This document shows, in pieces, positions 48,177 through 60,198 of a DNA stretch of 64,000 nt. The stretch spans positions 1,550,001 through 1,614,000 of the forward strand of contig NW_023501039.1 in the NCBI RefSeq assembly GCF_014066305.1, read 5' to 3'. The notes below the pieces were generated by a model. It searched no databases. It was not told the DNA's origin and saw only the letters and a list, made by a program, of their open reading frames with translations. Each line of letters begins with the position of its first letter. Within the stretch, counting starts at the first letter, position 1. A program made the translations under genes and the position numbers. The DNA is from Letharia columbiana (taxonomy: Eukaryota; Ascomycota; Lecanoromycetes; Lecanorales; Parmeliaceae).

Positions 48177-51100
48177 TTATCTGACCACTAGCCACTTCTC
48201 CGTGATCTCCCAAGCCTTCTCCATATTGCCGCTTGCTGCCCAAAGATTTTGCAAAGCAAAGGCTGCCTCTTGTGCAATATCTTCTGCTCGGCAACCTGAC
48301 TCCTCAACTTGCGCAGCCGCGCTCATGGCTAGGCATCGTTCATAGTATGGAATCGCGAGATGGGTCAAGCCCAATAGGTGATAAGCATGAGCCACATTGT
48401 ACTCCGCTTCCTGCTTCTCTGAGGATCTACTAGACCGTTGTCGGCAATCGTAGTACTCTAATAGAAAAGCCAGGCCTTGCATCAATATATGGTGCCGGTT
48501 GTCGGCTTGTCGCTTGAGCGCATAGTGTAGGTATCCCAGGGCTAGGGAAAATTTGATCATAACGTTTGTTGGGTCAAGAGCGAGAGCGCGCAAGAAATAG
48601 TCTGCGTTGAGTATCAGGAGTAAGCCATTGCGATAATCGGCCGCCAAGCCTTGGATGGGACGTTCAGACGTACTAACTGCGTAAGCATAGCTTTTACCAG
48701 CGTAAAGTATATGACCGTAGAGCATGAGCAACACAACATCCATCTCTTGAGCTCGTATTTGATTGCCGTTGTCGTCTTTAGTGGTGTAAGAAGCTCTCTC
48801 TTGGAACAAGCTTTTGCGGCGACTGTCGCCTAACAGGGAGAAGTCCACGGCCTTGAGCTGTCGAAGTATATATTTCTGCGAGGGACCACAGTTGTACCAA
48901 GAATTCTCAGTATCAGAAAGTCTGTTGAGTGCCGAAAACAGGCGGTAGCCATCAGTGACGAATTGATACTCCTTCATGAACCAGCGAGCAATATTACAGA
49001 GTGTTTCGTCGTCGTTTCCAAGTAAGGCACATGCTGTATACGTATTAGTCGTCAAAACACGAGATCTGGGAGCATACTCACTAAACCAACAGACATGGAT
49101 GAGGAAAAGCGACTCTGGCGAGTGGTAAAATACATTAGCATGGAAAGCGGCAGCGATGATCTCGTATGAAGACAGGATGTTTCCCCCGTGTGCAAGCGTC
49201 AAGGCATACGCGAGGAAGATTTCTAGCCAGCAATCGAACGGTATTCCGCAGTAATCGGCGGGAATGACGATCTGATCGCCTTGTGCTGTTTCTGAAGTGA
49301 CTGGTTAGCATGATGGAGCGCGAAGCACGCTGGACCGTCGAATATACCTAAGTGTGACTTTGATTGTTCTGCGAGAGCATCCAACTCGTGTTTTGGTCTT
49401 GCCGCCATCGACCGAGCTTCTCTGGAATATCCATAAAATTTATGGTGCTTGTCAAGCGGGTAGAAAACCTTGTTGTCTTTGAATCCTTGAATCAATGTCT
49501 TCGTAATTGCCATCCATTCGGTCTTCGAGCTTTCATCGCCATTTCTAGCTTGCTCTGTGAGAGCCTCTCTCCGGAGGAAAAGAGCATTAACATCTTCCTC
49601 TTGGGCTTCCTCCCTTTCGAGAGAAATCTGCTTGGCTGACTGAGGCACCAGACGGGGGGCAAGCATAGTCGTTGCCCAAGAAGGTAGAGCCTTACTTTTT
49701 TTTGGCTGCTTTGCTTCCTTTCCTCCTACACGTTTTCTTGCTTTGTGCTGTTTTACCGAGACTACCTCATCGGTAGTTGGTGCTCCTTTTGGAGACACGT
49801 CTGATTCTGAGCACATCTCTAATAGTCTTCGCCGTGCTTCTGGGCTTCCTTTGTCACTGTCGACAACAATCATGTAGCAGTCTTCGGCTTCGGTCCTAAG
49901 TCCAATTGCTTTATAGCATGAAGCCATTTCCATGAAGAACGCCGCGTCCGCATACTCGCTGACCTTCTTTATTGGTTCGTAATATCGGAGAGCCTCGTGA
50001 AAGTATTTTCTCACCCTTAAAGCATTTGCTGCTTCGCGAAAAAGATCAGGGTAATCATAGATCTTTGCTCCATTTTGGTCATCTTCTGGGTCAAGACACT
50101 CGAAATGGTTCTGCAGTCATGTCAGCCAATGGCGCGAATCAATTAAAGGCGAGGTACTTGCAATTGCTTCCATGAGATTTCGACTTTCAGACTTCAATCG
50201 GAATACTCCCAACTTGACACGCAACTCTAGAGGCAAGCCATCGCCGTACGAGGTCACGTCATGTTCACCAGGCACAAATCCTGGCACGTCATTACGACGG
50301 GGCTGATCTTCGAGGTCCCATTCTCTGTCGTCCTCATCAAACGCTTCCCAACATTTTTCTTTTGCACGACCAAGTAGCCAGCGAGATAATGTTTTGAGCA
50401 CAGTAATACCTTCCTCACACCGTCGCTGAACACCGTACAGCTCACAGACAATGTTAACGTCTGACCAAGTGAAACTGGTAACGTCACAGGGCTCAACTAA
50501 TTGAAAATAATATATGGTGGCTTCGTAATGACTCAAAGCATTGTCAGGCTCGTCAAGGTCGATGTAAATTTCCGCGAGGTGACGCAGGACTGTCGTATCG
50601 TGCGGAAGCTGTTTGATCAGTTGCTCATACTCGTTGGCAGCCTTCCTTTTGTGGCCCAATTCATGATTCAATGCAGCTCGCTGGTATCGTGCTTCGACAT
50701 TCGAACTGTCGACGTAGAGAATGCGGTTGTAGCAGTAAATCGCGTCTCGAAGTGTGGAATCTCTGTCATCGTCATCACGCTCCAGAATCAGACGTGCGAT
50801 TCTTGACCACATCTCAGGGTCTCGCGGCCTGGTGTGTGCTCCGTTCCATGCAGCACTAAGCGCCTTCGCTTTGTCACCACGAGCAGCGTGGATCTCTGAG
50901 AGTAGGTTGTGAGCGGGATACATTTCAGGGTTGATGAGCAATGCCTGAAGCGTGAGATTCTCGGCTTCTTCGTAATTTTGATCAATAAAAGCCATGGTAG
51001 CCTGAGAGTGTAGCGCCTTGAATTCTGGTGTTGGCTCGATGGGCTTGCGCAAGCCCTTTTTCATTCCCTTACCTCCTCGCCCAACCCTACCACCGCGACC

Positions 51101-51599
51101 TCTCCTTCCCTTCCTAGGTGCGCTTGAATTTCTACCAGATACATCAGCACGTCGGCCGGATCTCTGCCTTTGACGCAGCCGAGTTTCATCCCTCCGGCCT
51201 TTCAACGCCTCTGCATATGAGTCTTCATCCGATACGTTTTCATCTTCTCTACGTGGATGTTAGAATGTAGATCTCTCGAGTTTCGAGGGAGGAGCTAAAT
51301 TACGTTAGACCCGCTTCAGACTCTTGGTAGTCGGGATCCCAGGTCACCTCCTTGGCGGGCCCATGAGCAACACTATCGAGAACCTCGCCTCCGTCGTCTC
51401 CAGCTTTCTGAGGACTAGAATAAACCCCAGCGCGTGAGATCTCCTCCAAGGATTCCGGAGGCAGACCGTGTAGCGCTGACGGTAAATAACCGTCATCTTC
51501 TCTCCAGGGGTATTTGGTGACATATGCAGCGTAGTCTGGGTCTGGATATTCGTGTGTTGCGAACATGAGGCCGTAATCTGATTGGTCAAATTGCTCCAT
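48177..51599 (-). CDS. TFC4: TFIIIC subunit tau131/Sfc4 (TPR protein)
   Basis: Component of RNA polymerase III factor TFIIIC (tauA lobe); binds Brf1/Bdp1 to place TFIIIB at tRNA and 5S genes. Five exons: 51599-51304, 51248-50162, 50110-49348, 49291-49082 and 49033-48177, giving 1070 residues. An acidic N-terminus is followed by a basic Gly/Arg patch (RKGRRGRGGRVGRGGKGMKK), then two TPR arrays: the first around FKALHSQATMAFIDQNYEEA to YEATIYYFQL, the second from ADAAFFMEMASCYKAIGLRT to the C-terminal LGLTHLAIPYYERCLAMS. The second intron (50161-50111) uses a GC donor (GCAAGT) with a normal CAG acceptor; the other introns are GT-AG (55, 56 and 48 nt). Confidence 0.94.
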
Positions 51600-54079
51600 C
51601 GGAGGCTTCAGCGCTGATTTTCAAGTGTTTGAGCTATTTCTTGCGCAGAACGCTTCTGATACACGGAAAGGAAAGCGCATCCCATTTGTCATATCTTAAG
51701 ACTGCTGAAGGACGTGAGTCATTTTCAGAAAGAGAAGGATAGATGGGTCTGCAGGTCAGGGATCGCTGAATCTACTTTGGCGCGGCAGGGACATGTTCCA
51801 AGATCCGTGAAAGTGTTGAGAAATTGAAAGACTGATACTCGTAGAGCCGGTGAAATCAGAATAAATGGGTCGAAATTCTTGTGGCAACGCTGGAGAACCT
51901 TAACAGAGCCGTTCCAATTCTCAGGTCTATCCACGTCTGTGCCAATTCTTCAGATGGAGCGCTTCTGAAATGAATCCCAGAAGAGAAGGTCAGATTTCTA
52001 ATACTCACGGCAGAAACAAAGTATCGTCGTCAAGACTTTTACATACCGAATTAATTGACTTGTAAGGTAGTAGTTCATTATAAAGTAGTATCGCATATAA
52101 AGTATGGTTCCAAATAACTATTTTGAAACCACTGAGGGTTTAATCATATAAAGTAGATATTTCTGAGACGGTATATAATTACTTAGTCATCTACATAGCC
52201 AATCAAGTACCCCCTTCAGCTGCCATGCTTCTACCACCACTATGCATTGTAGAGCCTCTTCGTCGTAGTTCATATAGTAGATAGGCTCGATATCTATAGA
52301 AATAGACTTATTAAATAAAGGTGATACGATTGAGGTAGTAAAAGTAGCTAAAGTAGCTAAAGTTGAGGTATTGATGAAGAAGATATCTAAGAAACACGTC
52401 TTGACGCGGATTAATTTGGTAGGTAACACGCTATTCATCCCTGTTTCTCAGCTTACTAACTAGCGGCGACATGTATAAAGTCCTACTTTAGCGAGTAGCA
52501 GCGGCCTTCTTTTACCGTATATATACGGTAAATATACGATTATTTTATTAAGATGTGTTAGTAAGCCACCTCCGCCTTTAAACGATAAAGAATAAAAAAC
52601 GAACTAAATAATTAACGATTATATATCTTAGTACGTATTAATAAAAAATCGTATTAAATCGAAATAACTGTAATATTTTTAATACGTTTTATATATTAAA
52701 ACCGTTGCGACACCGTTACGACACCGTTCTAAAACCGAGAAACCGTTATAAAATCAAAACCTATTTCGAAAAGAATAAAAAAAATTAGAAACTCTACAAT
52801 GATAGTTAAGGTCTATTAAGAAGAATAAGATATTTAGAAAATTAATTAATTTCAATAAGAAATACATTCGTTGATTCGAATTACGGGACTATCTTACTTT
52901 ATAATTATTACTCGATTAAATTTACTTAAGCTAGAGAATAGTTTATTTAACTATATAAGATAATTTACGTAAATCTATTATTACTAAGATATCTATATAA
53001 ATATCGTTATTCTACTAATTTATAATTACTATCGTAATATATTAGATTTCTAGATTTATCGTATTAAAAATTAATACGCTTTTTTAGAGAAATCGATTTA
53101 CTATTATTTTACGAAAAGTACTATTAAAAATATATAACGTACTTAAAAAATTTTAGTATTACGGTATATTACTAAGTAATCGCTAAAAGACGATAATTTT
53201 TACTAATTTAGTATAGATACGGTTATCGTAACTTATAGTTCTCCGCTAAGATACTAGTATATAACGCTATTTATATATAAAATACGATTATAGTAGTAGC
53301 AAATACCATCGACACCATATAAAACTGCTATCTTATAAGTCAATTAATTCCATATAACATAATGCCCTCGGTAGGTACTTATTCTTGGCACACGAGAAAG
53401 TACGGACTTTACCTTACTGTACGAGAAAATCAAAACAGCTACAGTAGTCCTAAACCTTAACTTCCAACCTAATTTACTTCCCGGCGCTTTTCAGCTCTCC
53501 GTCTCACGCACCATCTTGTCGAGACGGTCTCCCCCATGCCCGGTTTCGTTATCCCACCGTTTCCGATCCTCCTCAACTGTCACTACTCGCATCATTCTTC
53601 CTGCTTTGATCCACTCGTGTTGACTCTATCTGCTCCTGAAAACGCAAGCGTTGACAGCGAGGCTTACTCTCATATTCAGACCTTCCGCCTGATCGGATCT
53701 TGGGTGCCTAGTTGTTTTAACTCACTCTGCGGAGTTCACGACCCACATCGCCTCTCGGACTGGTATCCAAGCAGGTGGTATTGCCCTCAAGTCGACCAGA
53801 GTCCAAAAGCTACATCTCTCAAGGTGGACCCCGCCTACTAATCTTGACCCCACCACCACTCCTAAAAAAACAACATATCCGCCAATAAGCTCCATACTTC
53901 AAACTCCCTCCTGCGTGCCGGCAAAGCTTCTTTGAAGACGGCAAGATCTGCACGGCACATTTGCGTCTGCATCTACCATCACGTCGATCCATATCCCGCT
54001 TTGAAAGCTCGCTCGACGGTCGGCAGCTTTTTCACTAGGACCAGCCACATAGAGTTGATCAGAATCTCTGTCGGCCAAG
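51600..54079. other. Intergenic AT-rich RIP island and VTS1 leader
   Basis: 2.5 kb without a supported gene. 51600-51970 is TFC4 upstream sequence. About 52020-53340 is strongly AT-rich and repeat-like, carrying a RIP signature. 53400-54079 returns to normal composition with pyrimidine-rich tracts, likely the VTS1 promoter and 5' leader; frames at 53536-53841 and 53932-54123 have no features. Confidence 0.5.
52540..53340. repeat. RIP-mutated AT-rich repeat relic
   Basis: Very AT-rich. From 52874 to 53298 I find no CpA or TpG dinucleotide, while about 19 CpG remain and TpA is abundant: the pattern left by C-to-T mutation at CpA. All frames are full of stops. The parent repeat cannot be identified. 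Between 52700 and 52750 an 11-bp word like CGTTGCGACAC recurs imperfectly. Confidence 0.8.
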
Positions 54080-56002
54080 ATGTCTGGCAATCAGATCATT
54101 GGGAATCGGAACAGCACGCCTGAGGCGTCAAGCTCCCTTCGGCCCCCTACGTCTCGAAACCTTGGCACCGGCCATCACCTACGAGCTTCTGCTGACATGG
54201 GAGCATTCTCCTCTTCTCCGTTATCAGGAAGGAGCATCAGACCTGCTTCTGAAATGATCTACAACCAGTCACAGCAGTATGACGCTGCGGACAAAGCTGC
54301 CGAACAGTGGATAGCTGAAATTGATCAATGTGAGACTACTCTGGAAGAAATGGCGGGTGCTACAACAGATCAAGATTTTAAAGATGAACTAACAGCGATT
54401 GAGCAATGGTTCCGAGTTTTGAGTGAAGCCGAAAGGACCGCGTCCTTGTATTCACTCCTCCAACAGGCCACCAAGGTACAGATTCTATTCTTTATTCAGA
54501 CATTGGAAGAAATGCTTCGGAAGCATCCTATGCCGGGCATACTTTCTCCCGCAAAGGTTGGAGACCAGGGTGCGTCAAACCCCTGGCTCGGAGATCCAAG
54601 TGCAGCTAATGATAATTCAGACAACATGTCAAATCGGATGAGCGATGCTATGGGCAAGGAAGGCTCTCGACACTCTCTCGGTCGACCTTTGCCGTCGCCC
54701 GGTAACAAAAGAAATTCGGGACTGGATCCATCTACGATCACTGCTATGTTTCCAGACGCGGCCGCAGCTATCGCCAAGAAAAAAGCCGAGTATACTCAGC
54801 ATACGGGAAATGCACCAACCTCAAATCGCAACAGTGCCGCGTTTGGGGAGCGCTCATCCTTAGTCGCGCCATCCATATCAGAGCCTACAGACAACGCAAA
54901 AGAAAACATTATGCAGCCTAATCCCACACCATGGGGCCAGCGGGCTGCCGAGAATCGTCCCAAGTCGTCCTCAGGGCAACAACCCATGGGTCAATTCAGT
55001 CAGCCGCCTGCATCCGCCGGATTACGTTCTCCACATCAAATGCAACTATCAGGCCATAGCAATGTCCAGACTACAAGCGTTCATGCCCCAGAGAACGCCG
55101 GCGATCTACCCATGCTTTCACCATACAACATCGGAAATGCAAGTTGGGCTTCCATGTCTAACACGCCGATGGCGCCCAATTTCAACACCCAGCAGGCCGC
55201 GACACAAGCAGACATGGTAGCAAACGCGACAGCTATGAAGCTTGCTGCCCTATCGACGGTCAACAACCGCATAGCGTTGGACGATGTTCGTAAATATCGT
55301 CGTACGAGGTCAAATGATGGCGAAAACAGTGCGAGCCAGATGCCTATGTCTCCCGCCTTGCCTCAGAATGTGCTGGTCGTGAACGAAAGCGGACAGTTAC
55401 TGAACTCGCAGCCATTGAACGCGCAACAGCTTGCCGCAATCCAGGCGCAACAACAAGCTGCTTTTGCGGCCCAACGTTCTAGACCCGATTCTCCAGGTAT
55501 TGCCATGCACGGCGGTGGCTTCGGCAACATGACTTTCGCCTCGCCGCAAAATAATGGCTATCTGGCAGCTTACGACGCTTCAGCCGGGCTGAGCGGCGGT
55601 ATGGGTGCTCTAAATTTAGGTCAGTTCGGTATGGGACTTGGCAATAGTCATGAGGGATATCTCTCTGATCATTCGGAAATGGCCAGAGGCAGATCTCCGA
55701 GGGGCAGAAGGGGGAGCTCAAAGCCACCAGAGGATCCAACTGATCCGAGTTTACTGCAAGATATCCCCAGTTGGTTAAGAAGCTTGAGGCTTCATAAGTA
55801 TACCGACAATTTGAAAGATTACAAGTGGACTGATCTAGTAGAATTGGATGATAAAGGCTTGGAGGATCGCGGTGTCAATGCGTTAGGCGCAAGGAGGAAA
55901 ATGCTAAAGGTCGGTCGATTGACCTCACATCCTTGTCTTCATGTCTAATGATGTCAGGTTTTCGAGCAAGTCAAGGAGGCAAAAGCTGAGGGCAAGCTGT
56001 GA
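54080..56002 (+). CDS. VTS1: SAM-domain RNA-binding protein Vts1 (Smaug family)
   Basis: Post-transcriptional regulator: the SAM domain binds Smaug-recognition hairpins (CNGG loops) in mRNAs and recruits deadenylases for decay. Exon 1 54080-55909, exon 2 55958-56002 (48-nt intron with GTCGGT donor), giving 624 residues. The N-terminal helical region ([20 protein letters not shown] ... [20 protein letters not shown]) matches the Vts1 conserved domain. The middle is Asn/Gln/Ser-rich and disordered. The C-terminal SAM domain (from about residue 555) reads [40 protein letters not shown] and [18 protein letters not shown], with the RNA-contacting GARRK segment intact; the intron lies just after it. 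Confidence 0.95.
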
Positions 56003-56458
56003 GGCCTTGACAAACGTGCCTTGGAGCTGTGTTTCCCCAAAATGATGCTCCACATGGTAGAAGCCTCAGCAAAATGTCGACCGTAATAAGGGAACCGATT
56101 TCCTGACCTCTCCTCCTAGGAACCTCTAGCAAAGTACTGTACACTGGCCCATCTATAATTAATTCAAGTGTATACCCGTGAGGAAGCAACGGTCAAGCAG
56201 CGTGAAATGTTTATCGCTACGAGCAACTAGACATTCGAGTATCAAAGTTGAGCTGCCCAAACATAGACTCAACGTTGTAACAAATCTCTATACAATGCGT
56301 GATTGAAGTTCGCTTAGCTTTACTCAGCCGGTTTCCATGGAAACGTTGGTTTGTTGATTTTTTGATTCTCCCAATCATCCATGTGCCTGAATGTATTGCG
56401 TACTCAGAGGCTATTGTTTTTTTTGTCTTCTGACCTTGGTTACACTTTGATACATACA
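56003..56458. other. Intergenic between VTS1 and ASPM-like gene
   Basis: 456 bp: VTS1 3' flank and promoter of the next gene. An in-frame upstream ATG for the next gene exists at 56381. Confidence 0.4.
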
Positions 56459-59400
56459 ATGCTCCAATGCCCCGAGGCTACCCCTTGTCTCATTTTGACC
56501 ACCTCTGCATCCCTCAAGCCATTGACTTTCAAGCCCTACGAGCCTACGGAGGAACTACATTTTACCACCGATGTCCAACGCGTAATGCAGAAAGCGCCAC
56601 CTAGAAGGAGGAACTCCACCCAGCCTCAGGCACAGTCCCAAAATCTTGTCGTACAGCCCGCTGAAACCATTAGTAACGGCGCTGCGAAGGCGAAACACCT
56701 AAGTGACCAAGAAAAATTTGATAGGCAATCGAATACTGACAATTCGATGGGTTCTGGAGCGAAAATGCAAGCAATGCTACCGGCAAGACGCTGTGTCTCC
56801 GTCTTACATTCAGAGCGCCAGCCAGACGACTCTACCACAGTTCCAAATCAAGGTAAGGGCATTAACCAGCAAGATGATAAGGACATCCGAAAGAAACCGC
56901 GAAGACGGACTATATGGGTACCTCCCGAAGATACGACAGTTCTCACGATACATCCCAGGCTTCGATCTGATGCGAGGAGTCTGAGTAAATCTTCACTAAA
57001 GGTCGTCAATCAATCCGATGCTTGGAAAAGACGGCAAAAACAGCCACTTGCCGCGGCTCTAAGACGAGCTCCATTGCAACCGACGCTTAAGCCTTTACAA
57101 GAAAGGGAAGACCAACAGGGTTCGTACATTTCGATGTAATCTCTTCTCGTTAAACCGAAGGCTGGGTCACAAGATATGTTTCGAGAGCAGAAGACTCTTT
57201 GTGCTCCTCAGATCTGTTTTACAGCTCAAGCACCTGGCTTGAAGAAGCGATGTTGACTTCAAAGTGTGCGCAGATATAGCTGGAAATGGACCGGGAAAGG
57301 AAAATCTGCTTCCGCTCACTGCTGCGATGTCCCGTGACAAGATCCATAAGGGTTCGCAGATTAGAGCAAGGAGAGTCCCATTATGCGAGGGTGCATCCAG
57401 ATGTGCTGCCTATCGTTCGGATGCTTTGCCTTTCTCTGATCCGTCCCAGGCGGCACGAGAGCAATCACAGAGCACTGCTGAGGTGGGTTTCAGCAATGAC
57501 CAGCCCAAAAAGGCCACCCGGCCTTTCAGAAAGCTTGAGATAGTCAAAGAGCAGCAGAAGTCCACGATTAACAAACGAAATACTCTTCATTACGGTACAA
57601 CATGGAAAGCATCAGCGGACCCGCACATCAACAATTCTGCATCCCAGCCGCCACCTACACTGATCGCGTCTGTGCTGCGCAAGGTAGCCTCGTCAACAGA
57701 ACAGAAATATCCAATAATGCATGAAGACGTCGAAAGACCGGAAATATTGGAGGATACTTGGCTAACTGACCAAGAAGCGATCCTCGCTCAGTGCGTTAAC
57801 GGTCTTTTCGAGACCATAAACAATCGGGATCATATGAGTTATGGACATCAGAGGCGAACGCTCTTGAAACTTTATCAAGGAGCTGAATGCTCCCTTCTCC
57901 ATGGACGACTAAAGGCATCCCTTCTATATGGGTGCCTTGGCCGGCCAAAAGATTCTTTTAATGCTTCATCATTGAAGAGCGATGTGGGGATATGCCGAAG
58001 TTTCATCAGCTTATGGGCCCGAAATTACAGTCTTGACATGCTGAGTGCCGCAGCTGAGGTGGTGGTAGGCCGCGAAGCTCTAGTCGACTCGCCGTGCCCC
58101 AAGTCTGCGCATACCCAGAAAAACTGCAAAAAGAGTCTGGAGGCTTTCTTGGACTCTTATCTTCTCCGCAATGAAGATGCACCTGATGCTGAACAATCGT
58201 CTCCCGCTTGGTGCTGGCGGCGAACAATGTTACGAAGCATGATGGTGATTTATCTCCTCGACAAAGCCAAGCAGATGAACATAATCTCAACAAACCTCTA
58301 TCAAGCATCTTCGACTATCAAGTCTTCGCTTGCTTTCCTCAGAGAGCTCATTGCATTGATCCATCCATCTGCAGGAAATATCTGTCGACTTCTAAATTCT
58401 TTGGATTACCACGTTCACCACACTCAGTATCCCCTATCCGACTTTTCCTACAACATCGAGAATCTGGCAACTGATCTCCGAGATGGGGTAAGATTGACGC
58501 GACTCGTAGAGCTTCTCTTGTATCCGCTGGGTTCGCGCACCACGCTCGAAGAAAAAGTTACGATTGCAATGCCTAAAGGCGAAGTGTTGACAACCATGCT
58601 CGAAGAAGGACAATCCTTGGTTCTTTCGCAGCATCTAAAATATCCATGCACGGCAAGGGCACAAAGAATTTACAACGTGCATATAGCCTTGGGTGCTTTG
58701 CGCGCAGTCCATGAAGCCGGCCAAATTGCAGAGGACTTGAGTGCCGAAGAGATCGTTGATGGTCACCGAGAAAAGACTTTGACTTTGCTGTGGGCATTAT
58801 TGGGAAATTATGGCCTGGACAGTCTTGTAAACTTTGATGAGCTTCGAAAAGAAATTCGCAGACTTCGGAAAGCTGATGATAGCATGAGCGAGGATGAATC
58901 AGATGTCGAAGGAGATTGCAGTGGAACGAGGGAAGGTTTCCAGAAACTCGCGCATCTACTGAGAGCATGGTCCGGAAGCATCGCTCGACGGAACGGTCTT
59001 CGAGTTCTTAATTTCACAACGTCGTTTGCAGACAGCAAGGTTTTTGCAAAAACAGTGAACGAATATTTGCCTTGCCTTTCCGCTATTGTTCCAGTTGAAT
59101 TTGCCGGTAAGAAATGCCAACTGGACGCGAGGTTAAGAGACATTGGATGCAGCACTTCGTTCGGTAAGTCCTTTACTGAGCGCAAAAGCTTACCTTAACC
59201 ATGTGCTAAGCTTATGCAGCATCTATCTTCAGACAACGTGAGAGGGATCGGGTTTGTAATCGGGACTTTACCGTTGCTGCCTTAGCTTTCCTTGCCTCTC
59301 GATTTCTTGACGCATCGAAGAGGGGCAGAGCAGCCGCGGTGATTCAGCGTACTTACCGACGGACCAGGAATCGCAGAACTCTCGGACAGAGGTGCAGACT

Positions 59401-59608
59401 ATTGAAGCTAGCTCACGACTGCAAAACGGTTCTGGAGACCAGAAACAAGATTTTGAAAGCAGCGCGAGTATTACAGGGGGCGTGGAGGGGTCATGTGGAA
59501 TGGACGAGGGAGCATGGGATTGCTTCTACAAGGCCACAATCATGGACTAGGGGAACAGACCACCAGATAGAGGCGACGGAAGAAAACGTAGATATTTGGC
59601 TCCTTTGA
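56459..59608 (+). CDS. ASPM/abnormal-spindle-like calmodulin-binding protein
   Basis: Fungal counterpart of ASPM/Asp, a spindle-pole protein with calponin-homology and IQ motifs; expected to bind microtubules and calmodulin. Exons 56459-57119, 57280-59163 and 59220-59608 give 977 residues; introns 160 nt (GTTCGT donor, ATAG acceptor) and 56 nt. N-terminal markers are EATPCLILTTSASLKPLTFK, a basic KKPRRRTIWVPPEDTTVLTI segment, and RRAPLQPTLKPLQE before GNGPGKEN across intron 1. The CH domain lies at about residues 530-730 (CWRRTMLRSMMVIYLLDKAK; DLRDGVRLTRLVELLLYP). IQ motifs follow near residue 890 (AAVIQRTYRRTRNRRT) and after it (AARVLQGAWRGHVEW). An in-frame ATG at 56381 would add 26 residues; 56459 fits the family N-terminus better. 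Confidence 0.9.
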
Positions 59609-59658
59609 GTGTATTGTATGTCTGTCCTGCGTTCGTGAGGACAGCAGTAGGTTAGTAA

Positions 59659-60190
59659 CGGGTAAATTACAAATTCATACCCCAAAACCTTGGATCCTTA
59701 CAAATTCATACCCCTAATTACATTTTCATACCCCTCCACCAAATCTTGGGGTATGAAAATGTAATTTACCATTCTTTGGGGTATGAATTTGTAATTTATC
59801 AAACTACGTCTTTGAGTGCCCGGCGTTCAACGCCTTTAAAGAAGCCCCGGGAGCCTTAAAAAACCCCTAGAAAATTGAACCCCAAATTTATCGCGGATTG
59901 GGGTGAGTTAGGGATTTACAACAGTAAGAGCTCGCCTTAGCCTCGGAGCGAGGTTTCGACGAGTTACACGGCGAACCCTAGAGGTCTTCAGTTCGGGGCT
60001 CTCGGGGTCGATCCGGGCTAATTTCGCAGCCCCCGAAGACCTAACCTCAGCGCACTATGGTAAATTACATTTTTATACCCCAAGGAATGGCGAATTACCG
60101 ATTCATACCCCATTGGGGTATGAAAATGTAATTAGGGGTATGAATTTGTAAGGATCCAAGGTTTTGGGGTATGAATTTGTAATTTGCCCG
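59659..60190. mobile_element. 532-bp MITE with 76-bp terminal inverted repeats
   Basis: Non-autonomous DNA transposon. Left end 59659-59734 and right end 60115-60190 are inverted repeats with 75 of 76 bases matching. Flanks are GTTAGTAA (59651-59658) and GTTAGTAT (60191-60198), a probable 7-8 bp target-site duplication. No coding capacity. The GC-rich core (about 59810-60050) shows no homology that I know. Target length and subterminal repeats would fit a hAT-like mobilising transposase, which is inference. It lies just after the stop of the ASPM-like gene. Confidence 0.88.
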
Positions 60191-60198
60191 GTTAGTAT

